Source: Cyanoderma ruficeps
Lineage: Eukaryota; Chordata; Aves; Passeriformes; Timaliidae
Assembly: GCA_008694505.1 (NCBI GenBank)
Contig: VZDJ01007749.1
Coordinates: 9,972,918-10,036,917, forward strand
DNA length: 64,000 nucleotides
Direction of reading: 5' to 3'
Below, piece by piece: positions 24,800 through 36,100 of this stretch. The notes beneath the pieces are model-generated. The model worked only from the letters and a program-made list of their open reading frames with translations. It was not told the origin of the DNA and searched no databases. Position 1 is the stretch's first letter; each line of letters opens with the position of its first letter. Both the position numbers and the translations under genes were made by a program.

Positions 24800-25210
24800 C
24801 ATAGAATCATAGAATGTCCTGCATTGGAAGGAACCTTATAGATCATCTTGTTCCAAACCCCTTGCCATGGGCAGGGACACCTTCCAGTAGGCCAGGTTGC
24901 CCAAAGACCCATCCAACCTGGCCTTGAACTCTTCCGGGGATGAGGCATCCATAACTTCTCTGGGCAGCCTCTTCCAGTGCCTAACCACTGTCATAGTGAT
25001 GAACTTCCCCATATGTGATCTAAATCTACCCTTTTCCAGTTTAAAGCCATTGTCCCTTGTCCTGTTACTACATGCCCTTCTACTAAGTCCCTCTCCACCT
25101 CTCTTTTAGATCCCCTTTAGATACAAGAAGTGCTCTAATGTCTCCCTGGAATCTTCTCTTTCCCAGACTGAACAATTCCAACTCACTCCGTCTGTCTACA
25201 AATGGGAGGC
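24800..25210 (-). mobile_element. 5'-truncated CR1 LINE (non-LTR retrotransposon)
   Basis: The left end starts CATAGAATCATAGAATG, the complement of the ATTCTATG octamer repeat that ends avian CR1 elements. It is followed by diverged CR1 3' sequence (GGAAGGAACCTTATAGATCAT, TTCCAAACCCCTTGCCATGG, CCATCCAACCTGGCCTTGAA, TTCCAGTGCCTAACCAC). The 3' end is therefore on the left and the element lies on the minus strand. Only about 410 bp remain, with no usable reverse transcriptase, as for most genomic CR1 copies, which are dead on arrival. The right (5') boundary is fuzzy near 25200-25240. Many differences from the remembered consensus suggest an old insertion. Confidence 0.93.
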
Positions 25211-25983
25211 ACCTAGTCCTAGCTTAAAATACTTCCTGGACTAATGCCCCAGTAAAACCAAGTTAGCTATTCACCTAGTTCAGGATAAACTGTATGTTTA
25301 CACGTTCTGCAGTCTGTGTTGGGTAGTAAATGTCGAGCATAATAGTTCCCAAGTCTTCTGTTTGATAAATCCTTGAATAATACAGCATTAGTTATCTCAG
25401 GACCATCTGCCATCTCCCTCCCAGAGCAGAATTTGAAATTCAGGGATTGGAATTCAAAGGTTAATTGGCAAGATCTTCTTTGTAAGGGTCCTGAGTTTGA
25501 CTTCCTTCAGCATACCTATGAATACATCATGTCAGTCTTACCAGGCAAAACTATGTGTGTCGGTATATGCAGGCAATGGATTGTTAAAACTAGCTCTGAT
25601 TCTTGTTGTGATTTTAAAAACCTTTGAATTTAGTCTTCTGTCAGACAACCCAGTGTGATTGTCTTGCAAATAAAAAATGTATTTTAAGAATTTTGTATGT
25701 TCAGGCAAAAATACACTGATTATTGTAACAGATAGTGCTATGAAAATGTATCCCAATTTAACTCCTTAATTCTGCCTGTGTCTTGAACTGTCATTTTGGG
25801 TGTAAACAGTGCTGTCTGAGAATTCAACAGCAATCTTTCTGGCTTAGTAAGATGGAAAGCATCCATTAGGGGCATAGGTTTACAACTAAGCTTTCAAAGT
25901 CAGTTAATGTCTTTGCCATAATGATGTTTCCTTAGCAAGAACCTACAGAACAGGAGCATATGTGTATTAATTAATGTTCTCTG

Positions 25984-26059
25984 TGCTGAAGATTTGTTTG
26001 AATTTTATATATATAAAATTTGAATTTTATATATATAAAATGGGTAAAGATCTTCAGCA
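25984..26059. repeat. Nested inverted repeat with two palindromic AT units
   Basis: The outer arms TGCTGAAGAT (25984-25993) and ATCTTCAGCA (26050-26059) are exact complements, with some further imperfect pairing outside (CTCTG against AGAGG). Between them an 18-bp perfect palindrome (ATTTTATAT plus its complement) occurs twice, at 26002-26019 and 26024-26041, as part of a 22-bp tandem duplication (25997-26018 and 26019-26040). The whole could fold as one long hairpin or a cruciform. It resembles a tiny foldback element, but no target duplication was identified. Confidence 0.75.
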
Positions 26060-27179
26060 AGAGGAGTGGATTCATCATATTTTTTAATGTAACAAATGGT
26101 ACCTGTATTCACTGAAATGCAAAAAATGACTCCATGTCCCACCTACCAGCTGCCACTGCCAACAACAAAAACCACTGTAGCGTTTCCACAACCACTTCCT
26201 GCATGCTTTTGTCTGTGGCAAATCTGACCCTTATAAATGTCCATGAGCACTATCTTCATCTTTAAAGAGTGTTCAACACAGCATTTAGGAAATAAGAGAG
26301 AACTACTTCTGGTCTGAAATGCTTGCATGTAAAAAAGAACACCTGGAAGCCCGAGTTCTTTCAGGAGTAATTCCTAATGCTCAGTGAAGGGAATTAAACA
26401 AACAGCAAGGTTTATTCTGTTAGCTTCTTAGCAGGCTAACAAGAATTACTGCATGCTAAGAATCAGCTGCTTGGAAACTTAATGAATGTGGCAGCCAGAA
26501 AAGTACAAAACATGCCCAAGAGTTGCAAACCAGATATATATAGGCTGAAATGAAGAGGATGGGCAAAAACCTCTCCCTAAATCCAAGGTGGAAAGGCTTT
26601 GCTGTGCCAGGATGTCCAAGCACTTTGACGGTGTAAAATACTATCTCTAAAGAATTGTGTCTGCATCTAGAATTGTAATTCTATTCCCTTGTAGTTCTAG
26701 TCTCCTCAGAGAATAATAGCAGAAAAGTATTTTTATATCTGCACATGTCTCTGCTGCAATTCAGCAACTGGAAACAGAGCCAAGCCCGCTGAATATCCAG
26801 CTCTCCATGGCCCATTGGTGACTGGGCTGGCACCCATTGCCTCAAATCTGTCCTCAAACCAGCCTCAGATCCCAAAAATACCTTTTCAGCAGCATTGTTT
26901 TACCTCATTTTGCAAAACCAGAATGAGTGCTGCTAGTAAGGAAGAGCCCTAAATATTGATTTAATTAAAATCAATCTTTCCACTCCCTGGTTAATGAATG
27001 AAATGAAGTCACATGCCATTTTGGATACTACTGATTTCTTGTATGGATTACAAAGTTTTTGTGTGCAATTGTTTCACATTTTCAGGTGTTTTCAGAGCTG
27101 CAACAGACTTCAAAGAGACAGCTGTGGCTTTTATATAATAGCATGATTTCCAGAGCTGGATATTTGGGGGGAAAAAAGT

Positions 27180-27204
27180 AAGTCTTACTTAAAAAGTAAG
27201 ACTT
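27180..27204. repeat. Perfect 11-bp inverted repeat with 3-nt loop
   Basis: The arms AAGTCTTACTT (27180-27190) and AAGTAAGACTT (27194-27204) flank AAA. The stem is exact and the loop very short, so it would be a stable hairpin in either strand's RNA. It is too short for a miRNA precursor as it stands. Confidence 0.75.
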
Positions 27205-30200
27205 GAAATAGAGTCATAGGTGTGGGTAAGCACAAAGAAGAGATTGAAATGAGCTTTAGAAAAATGTAAATAATGTTTATAGCATTTTACTCTTTTGTCC
27301 TTTTGTCTGCAATATCCAAAAATATCTATTTTTGCAAGCAGATGCACTAAATGGTGTAACTGGAATTTCAGAAGGCTGTGCCTCCATGTTAGGACTTGTC
27401 TACCTCGGGGAAATGTGCTGCCCTTCCTGCAGCACCAGAGCCGTGCTGGTTGAATTAAAGCAGCGCAGTCATGCCCGTGATCTTTCCTTATGCAGATGTG
27501 TTCTGAGTCACGGGGGGAAAGGCGCTGGAGCTCCTTTCTGCCCCAGCGAAACGAGACATTACAGCAAAAGCTTTCCCTCACAAGCCTCCGTCTGGAGCAG
27601 GATCCCGGCGTTTCCCGGCTTTTGCTGGAGGATGGAGCACCTTGGGTGACCTGGCTTGCTCTCCTCGCAGCGGAGCTGACACCACAATCACTGAGCACAG
27701 AGCGTGCAGCAAGCTCGCTTAATCCTCCCCAGCGAACACATGAGCCACAGTTTGCCTTTCAGTCTGTAAATTGTTCTTTTGTTTTGCAGGCTTTACTGAA
27801 CACAGTTTTATTTCATGTGACTGTGCTATTTATGGAGGGGTAAATATTGCCGGGGGTCTATTTAAAAAGGCCAATGACCTGGATTTTTTTTCCATTTGAA
27901 TTATCTCCAAGAGTCAGACATGTTTAACAACTGATTTTTTTCCCTCCCCTTGTTTCTGTAGACTGCAATCATTTCTAACATCTTAGATCAACACCAACTA
28001 AAAAAGACAAAGATTTTGGGTGAAATAAAACTGCATGTAGTATGAATGTGATCAGACAGTATGTGACCTTGCCATTTTTGGAAGAGCTGAATTCCATCCT
28101 GATTTACCAGTTAATAACATAGCATGTTTTTAGCCTCTGAATATAAGGCTTTTTGTACTGTTGTGGTAATTTGTAAGTTCATAACTCTGGTTTGTTCCTT
28201 TTATTGATGTTTTTACCAAACCAATTATCAAGTGTGTTTTCACAAATTATAAGTAAATAAATAAACAAGCCATGCTTCCAGAAAGGGAAGATTTAAATAA
28301 GCAAATGTTCTTCTTGCTGCTCCTGCAATCTAAATAGCAAGATCCCTTTGCTATTTAAGAAAGAGAAAGTTGAACATTGCAGAGGAAATAGTGCTATATT
28401 TTCACTTTTGAGAAGGAGCTTTGTGAATGCAAACAGGTAGCCAAATATCTGGAATATTAAATAGATCTGAGTATTCTTAGAAGTTGAGCCAACCATATCT
28501 TTTTTAATATATATACTTTCTTAATAGTATACAATGAATCGATCACCACAATATAATGGGTTTCAATCTGAAATTTTTCTGTAGACACATTTATCTTTAC
28601 CCAGTCGTGTAAAAGTATGAAAAGATAGAATTTTTATACTGAATGGCACCCAATATATGTTCTGAAATCTGTGGTGTCTACCATGTCATTAAAAGGCACC
28701 CTGGCTTCAGTGCAAAGCTGGCTTCAGAAGTCACAACCCACTTTTCCCCTGAAGAGGTGGAGCAGGTGGACAGGGCTGGGATTCCCTCAGGGTGATCTTA
28801 CTACCATCACACCTGATTGCATTTCTTCAAAGGTTCATCTTTCCTGGTGTAAACGATGAGCACATCTTCAGTGTTATCCTGGCTTGAACCACATCACACC
28901 AGGGAGTAGCCATGCTGCACAAACTGCCCCATATATATGCACACATTTGTATATATATAAATGTATACATTTACATATACCAGTTGTACCAGTCCTGCTT
29001 AACCCTTTGAGAAAATGCTAAGAAGGAATGGCAAATCTTCTTGCCCTGTTGATGCCTTAGGTGAGACAGTTAGTTCAAGGTGTTGGGAAAAATATTCCAC
29101 ATAACTATTTGGTATTTCTACAAATGAAACAAAACTGATTTGTTCGAAAAGATTATTTACAGACAAAAAAAAGCCTTTCTTTAACATTTGCCACTGAAGC
29201 CCACCACTTATGACTTCAGCCTTCTAATTTTTAGTGGCCCTTTTCGAACACTGGAGTTTACCATCAGGTTATTTCACACTTTCGAAAGATGCTGTCTTCA
29301 TTGAGTAAAAAATTGTTACTGTGAAATGAACTGCAGTCAGTCACACCTACAGCCTCCACTGAGATGAGAAGTACAAGTGCTGTTTCATTCTCAGTTGTAA
29401 CATCTCTTCAGTTCTTGTTTGTATTACCGAACTAGAGTTTTCAGACTCTAACTCAAGCCATCTTTTAAAAACAAATTAGCTAAAGCCTTAATTAGCCAGC
29501 AGTGGTCAGAACAGATCACAGTGATGACATATGCTACTTGGCCTGTCTCTTTGTTAAAAAGTTGACCACTTATAGGAAAAGAAAAAATTCAAACTATTTT
29601 CTGCCTTAATAGACCTCAGAACTCTCTGTGATGAAGCAGAATAATTATAGTATAGCTGAGCACCTGGTAGTTCCTTTCTAGATTATTAAATTATATGCAT
29701 TTTCTCATATAGGGGTATCTCAGATTCCCCTTACCTTTTTCCTTTCCTTTAAAAATTGGTGGCCTGGTTATTCTCTACTCCTGTTTTTGGAGACCACAGA
29801 ACCACCAAAGTCATCAAATTCACATTGACATAAAAGGTACTGATTCCCATCATTAAGGAAAACTCCTCAAATGAGCCCAAAGGTCAGGTTTTATAGTTAA
29901 AAACTTAAGTTTCCATTTTCTGAAATTAATTTTTTAAAATATTAAGTTTTCCTTTAAAATTACATTGAAGTGGGTTTCTGGAAAGTAAAGCCATGATAGG
30001 CAGCAGAAGTATGAGCTGATGTGTTCTTAATGCTGTGTTAAGAGTCTAAGTTAAGTGATTACTATAGTTTCTGTAGTTAAAAATGTCTTCCAGTTTTATT
30101 CAGTACAGGCACAGTTAACTATCATTTTTCTCAATCACTCTAATGGATAGAAGATGGGATCTCTTCTTGATAACTTTTATTAATATTCACCACATTTCCA

Positions 30201-30517
30201 AAATAATGCAGAAAAATTGGTACACTAACTGTATGTATTTGATTTCTGTGGTTCATATCTCTGAATATATGTCCTAGATAAAAATTATTTTCTGTCTTCC
30301 ACAGTTTTTACCACAGAGGTTTCAGAGGATATATGAGTTCTTGGCTTTTTGAGATAGAAATGTCCTTGCTGTAGTCCAGTGTTGAGTGTATTGCTGTCTC
30401 CACACATAATTACTGAACACTACAAAACTATTGTGACTGAAATGTCTTTAGTATTTGTTTTTCTTGTCCAGCAGGGCAGTGAGGATTTCAAAAGCTGTTG
30501 TTTCTACAACGTTTTTG

Positions 30518-30555
30518 TTTTTTTTTTTTTTTTTNNNNNTTTTTTTTTTTTTTTT
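30518..30555. repeat. Poly-T homopolymer with a 5-base assembly gap
   Basis: A T run on both sides of NNNNN (30535-30539) marks a place where the assembly could not resolve the length. The plus-strand ORF drawn across it is an artefact of the T run. The true homopolymer length is unknown. Confidence 0.95.
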
Positions 30556-32850
30556 AGGGGAAATAAAGGAAAAAATCAAAATCATCATTACCCAAGTCTT
30601 ACTTAAATATCCGTGTTAATTGTCTTGGCTGGTCAGCTGCTGTTTGTGAGGTGAAAGTAGGCTCAGTCCTGCACCCTGTCGTAGGAAAAAGCTCATAAAA
30701 TATCTCTTTTAAATGACACTAAAACTCTATTTGATCCCAGACATATGGGGTGGCCTGCATGTTCTACACATCTGATGAATTTTGGACGTTACTGTAAATG
30801 CTGTGTTTTTAATGGGGAACAGGCTGTTTGCTGCTGGGTCTGTACCACATATTTGTCAGAGGGATGGAGAGCCATCAACTTTAACAGCCATACCAGATAA
30901 AGTGGAAAGTCCTTAAACAGGGAGAAGGAACAGGAATTAAAAGAATACCAGTCCCAGAGGGTCTCACAGAGGGGAAAAGGGGGAAGACTTATGAGTCCTT
31001 CAAAGGTTTTGAATTGGAAAGAAAGACAACTTTTTGAAGCAGGAGAAAATGGCATTTAACTATGAGACACTACAATGACAAAGAAAGACACTCCGATTTT
31101 GAGGAGACAAGGTGAGATGCAGGAAGCTTGTGGATACTCTGCAGGAGATCTGACCTATTGCTAAACAACACCATGGAAAAAACACCTACAAAGCTGGAGC
31201 TATACCAAAGGATTAATAAAAAATTTTTATCCCACCACAAAACCTGTGAGTGCTTTCCTTCTATTTGTCCAGCTGCTCTCCCTTTGGGAAGGGATGCTTC
31301 CCTCTTTGTTTGTCACGCTTTAGAAGTGGTTGCCACAGCCCAGCCACTTTATGCTTTTTAGGATGATTATTATTACAGGTCTGAAGAAACTTGGAAGTCT
31401 GCACAGATCACGAGAAGAGACTGTCAGCAGTACTTGTGAGAGTGGGGTTATTTCCTTTATGAGTAGAATATTGGAATGTTCTGTTCATCTGATTAATAAT
31501 AAGCACATTATTTAAAGTATTTTTCTTTTGCTATATAATGCAAAGTGAAAATAGTTTTCATTAATTTATGTTTCCCCCCCCTACCTGGTACTTTTGTGAC
31601 CATCCCAATCTCTAGTACTTGCTTTGGGCATCTTTTATAGCTCCATCACCTTCACCAGAGATATACTGATTGCCATTAGTTGAGAATCTGACAATTTCTT
31701 CAGTCTTTTCTTAAGAAGTTTCCTCTTTTTCTGCCCCCAAGCTATATTTAGTTTTTTACATTTGCTGCTTTCACTGACGACTGTAAGTGCAAACACTCTG
31801 TCGCTGTAGGAACTGCGGTGCTCTGTGATTTACTGTTGCTTTTAGCTCTGGACGCCAGAGTTGAAATTCTGTGTAATAGGCCAAGTCATGCTGGGTGTCT
31901 TTAATCAAGATTGCTATCATTTGGCTACATCTGACCATTAATTAGGCGTTTTGAGGAGAAAATACTTTTAATATAGTTGGGTAAATAATAAACTGGTGAG
32001 AAAAGGGATCTTTTATGGGCTGGTTAACCAAAGCATATGCAGGTGAAGAGGTTTCACTGAGTTCAATTTGGTAAAGGTTTATTGTTCTTTGGGGGGGGGG
32101 AATAGAAAAAAGGAGAAACTGAGACAGGACAGTAAGAAAGGGATCACTGCAGCCACAGAAGCACCAATAGTCTGTCGGTGTTAAAATAATTAAAATAGAG
32201 AACCTTTGTCCAGATTGCTGGCTAAGAAGGGGATTTGATTTGTAAGCAAAGCCTGCCTCTTCTGCTGCTTGATTCCTTTTGCTTTCAAGGACACAAGATG
32301 TTTTTCCTCCCTCATAAATAGACAGAATTGAACAAAGTAATACTGGTTACTATTTCTTCTTCTACAGAAAGTAAATTGTACATTACCAATTCTAGTTGGG
32401 AAATGGTTATAAGAAGCACCATGCTATTCTCATGGTTGCTGTCCAAAATCAGAAGTTTTCTGTTTCCCTTCCTCAGCCAGTCCAGTTGGTGATCCTGGGC
32501 TTTCCCAAGGGCACAGACCACATCCTACTGTGGTCAGTACCATAAGGTGTGATGCTTTCCAGGAGATTAGGGTAGCTCTCTCCGGAAAATGCTGGTGGGT
32601 ATAGAGAAGGCAGAGAAATACACATTTTTGTGATGTGTAGCTAGAAAATGTTATTGTCGACTGACTGCAAACTAGTGTGCTTATCAGATTCCTTTACTGC
32701 CTTCCCTTCAGTGTTAGGGATTAATGGTTTCCAAAGATGCATGTTCATCTCCACAAGAGTAAACACTAGAAAACTGTTTAAGTTCTTTAGTTTTCACCAT
32801 TGCTTCATGTGAGTTACAGGCCTAAAGGTCTAGTTCAACGTAAAATTCCA

Positions 32851-33172
32851 AACAATAATATGGAACATAACAATAATATTCAAAAGAATAATTTCATACA
32901 TTACATAATATATAATATTATATAATTATTCTATATTTAATATATTTGCTTATATATATTAATATTAATAGATACTATATTATATTATACATTATATATC
33001 ATATCAAGATATGAGTATATAATATATTTTATATTAATAAATGTTTATATTTATAATAAATGTTCATGTTTATTATTACTGTTAATATTTATTACTATTT
33101 AAATAACATTAATATTTTAATTGTTCTGTATTATATTTATAATATAAATATTCAAAATAATATTTTTTTAAA
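32851..33172. repeat. Extreme AT-rich low-complexity island
   Basis: About 320 bp consist almost only of A and T, with many TATA, ATATT and AATATT words and long self-complementary stretches. It is not a clean microsatellite: no single unit repeats throughout. Such tracts unwind easily and can act as matrix-attachment or fragile sequences, which is inference only. Confidence 0.85.
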
Positions 33173-36100
33173 TGTGCCTTAGAATGGTAATTTCAAGATT
33201 ATGTGAGCATCAGAGGTTATATTAGAATAGTGTCATATTTCCATGCTATGTCAGTGTGATGCACTTGGAACTATCAGACATTAAAATATTGGCTTCTTGA
33301 CAACACTTTTTTGCAAACTTATCTGTGTTGCTGTGACCTTTAAGTGGGGTTTTTCTTCTGCAGATTGATACAAAGAAGGGAACAGCAAGCTGTGCAGCAG
33401 AACTAAAAGGGCCTGATTTCCTGTAGTGGGTGCCCGAGGTCCTGCAGCACCTCACATTATTATGGGACCACAGATTATTGTGGGAAGTGAGGGGACTCCC
33501 TATGACCTTCCTGGCGCCCCAGTGCAGGACACAGGGGGTGCCAGGCTGGCTCTGGGCTCTGCTGCACCTTGACCAGACACAAACCCTGGAGCTGTAGAGA
33601 TCCTCTCGTGCTGCAGCAGCTGCTGTGGTGTCCCCACCACAACCCACATGCAGATTTGGGTGACATTCAGAAGTTGCTTTTATCTTTCAGACCCCTTCCC
33701 TTCTGTGGTTAAACTTGGCCAAGAGACCCAGGGTTTGTCATAGGGGTACATCTAACAGGCAGGACAACAGATGGTGTGATTGCCTAAGTCCCACTTCCTT
33801 GAGAAAGCAGGGAAAGATGGAGCTGCCAGCAGGTTTTGGTGTGAGTGATAGCATGGCCTGCATTTTGCACACTAGCACATCAATCCAGGTGGGACTGGAG
33901 GTGGCAGCCAGGGAGACCTTGGGAAGCTCCACACTGGGGCATAACTGGGCACCACCACCCCATTCAGCACCCCATGTGTGCCCAACCCTGGCAGGAGCTG
34001 CGCCCCACCCTCGGCCACCCCGGCCACACCACTGTCCTTGTGCCAGGGAACACCGCGGGCCTGTCCCTCAGCCTGCACAGGGACATGGGTCACATATGTG
34101 ACCCATGGGTCACACATGGGGCAGATGCAGCTCTGTTGGTTCTGGAACCTTCCTCATCTACCCCCCAAGCTCCTCCACAAGGGCCAGAAATGGTCATGAG
34201 TCTGTGGTTGATCCTTACTGTGTTCCCAAGAGATTATGATGACCTTGAGCACTAACAGTATCCTGACTCTCAGATTTGTCCCGGGTTGGGTCACCCCCTC
34301 TTTGGAGCACAAAGACCCTCTACTCCAAGGCAGGATAGGGACATGATTTTCAAAATGAAAGGGCTTTACCAGCGGTGGTCACAATTTGGCTGTTTTGCTA
34401 TAGTGCTGCTCCTGGTCTGAGAACAGAGAAAATGAGTATGAGACAAAAAACAATGCGTGATGTAGGGGAAAGAATGTAGTATTGTTTGAAAAATAAGCTT
34501 ACAAAACTAGCTCCCCTGTTTACACTGCTAATTTAGTTTATCAGTGAACAAATTGAGTTTTCAATTTTGTCTCTACAGCTCTTTCATTTGTTACTAATTC
34601 CTGTGACACTTCATTAGGTAAAGCACTCAGCTTATAATGAACATAATTTTACTACCACCTTGAGTTTTGCAGGAGTCTTGTCTAGCATGATTTGTTTTTA
34701 ATGAGCTAGTAGGGATTTTTTGTTTTCATGGACAAAAAATTTTGAAAATATATTTGTACTTATTTCTTGTCAAGATGAAGTTGCCGGCTAAATGAAATTA
34801 TAGCTTTTGCACAAATTATAAGGCAGTGCTCCTCTGAGAAAACTTGTTTCACTTTCATTGAGTGTGTGCTCTTAAGTCAGACCTGCTGGTTGTTTTAAAC
34901 AAATGCAGCTGATTTAGGAAGATACATATGCTGAGTACCAGGGATATCCATACTTTATGGAGTTGCTTTATTTCCACTGAATTGCCTAATGTGTTGCAAG
35001 ATTAGCAGTATTTGGTGAAGTTTTTAAATGATTCAGTGACACGACTATGTGAGAATCATAATTTTCCATGCTTGACTTGTGGATGTGGATGCTTGAATTT
35101 GGTTTTATGCATGACAAACCTCTCAATTTCGTATTGTAAGGGGTTCATCTACACGTGTTGCAGGAAATCCTTCAATCAAATCAGCTTTGGCTGCCTGGTA
35201 TTAGACAGCTGCCTATGCAAAACAGATACAGCCACTTATCAGTTTATCTTTGGATGATATTTCTGTTCAGACTTCCAGTGTGGGAAACTTCATATCTTTT
35301 AGAGAAGCCACACTATATGTGGTAATTCTGATGTTAAAATCCACCCTTTTTTATTTTCTCTTGCTTTATCTCTGTGGGCAGCAAGAAGATAACATCTTTC
35401 AGTGCTTGCTACTGCCACTGCCATTCAGGACCAAACACAGGCAGTAGTAGTGTTCCCACAGTCTTACAGCAGGAGACAGAAGTCAGTCTTACAAAATAAT
35501 TTTAAGGAGGGAAAATTGCATGGTAATTAACTTCTAGATTCCTGTCATCATGTCCAGGCAATGCAGAAGTTAAGAACTGATAGTTCAGCGAGCTGTCTGC
35601 TTGAGTATCTGTCCACGCCAATCAGTCAGAGCTTGCATCACATCTCTCTTGGAAAGAGAAGGGATTGGTACCTTCACAGCAAACCATCACTGTCTGTGAA
35701 CTGTTAGGATGGGCAGAAATGGGATTTTAGAGATGAGAACTAGGCTGTATTTTTAGCTATTAGGTCAGTTTGTTCAAGGTCCAGTAAATTGAAATGCAGA
35801 TAGATACTCACTGTGATTCAGAGTGTGCAGCCAGCATTAGTTCCTCATGTTCTAACAAGGAGCTGCAATGTTTAATATTAGATCCATTTTTGTAAGAGAA
35901 GAATAAAGCAGCTGGACTATAGTTAGTTGTGGAGTTTCCACTGAATACTGCTGCCTTTATTTGAGTATTTTTGTGGCTTGAAAGAATGGTGTGAGCTCTT
36001 GTACTTTTTTCCTTGCTCTTTTGTTTGCTTGTGCTACCACCTTGCACTGTTTTATTTGCTTTTAGAGTGTCCCATTCTTCTTTGTCATTTATTTAGTTTT

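Larger units (their letters stand above)
25211..32850. other. Intergenic DNA; simple repeats and hairpins, no gene recognised
   Basis: This is AT-rich sequence with scattered ORFs below 170 codons. The longest (27189-27698, minus) lies over a mildly GC-rich pocket at about 27400-27720 and matches no family I know. The stretch holds a hairpin cluster at 25984-26059, an 11-bp hairpin at 27180-27204, an AT-rich 16-bp palindrome at 28958-28973, a poly-T run with an assembly gap at 30518-30555 and a run of ten G at 32091-32100. No recognisable exon, tRNA or LTR was found. Confidence 0.65.

Noticed and set aside
27189..27698. 169-codon minus-strand ORF
   Set aside because: No domain or similarity is recognised. 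It spans a compositional pocket with ORFs on the opposite strand as well.
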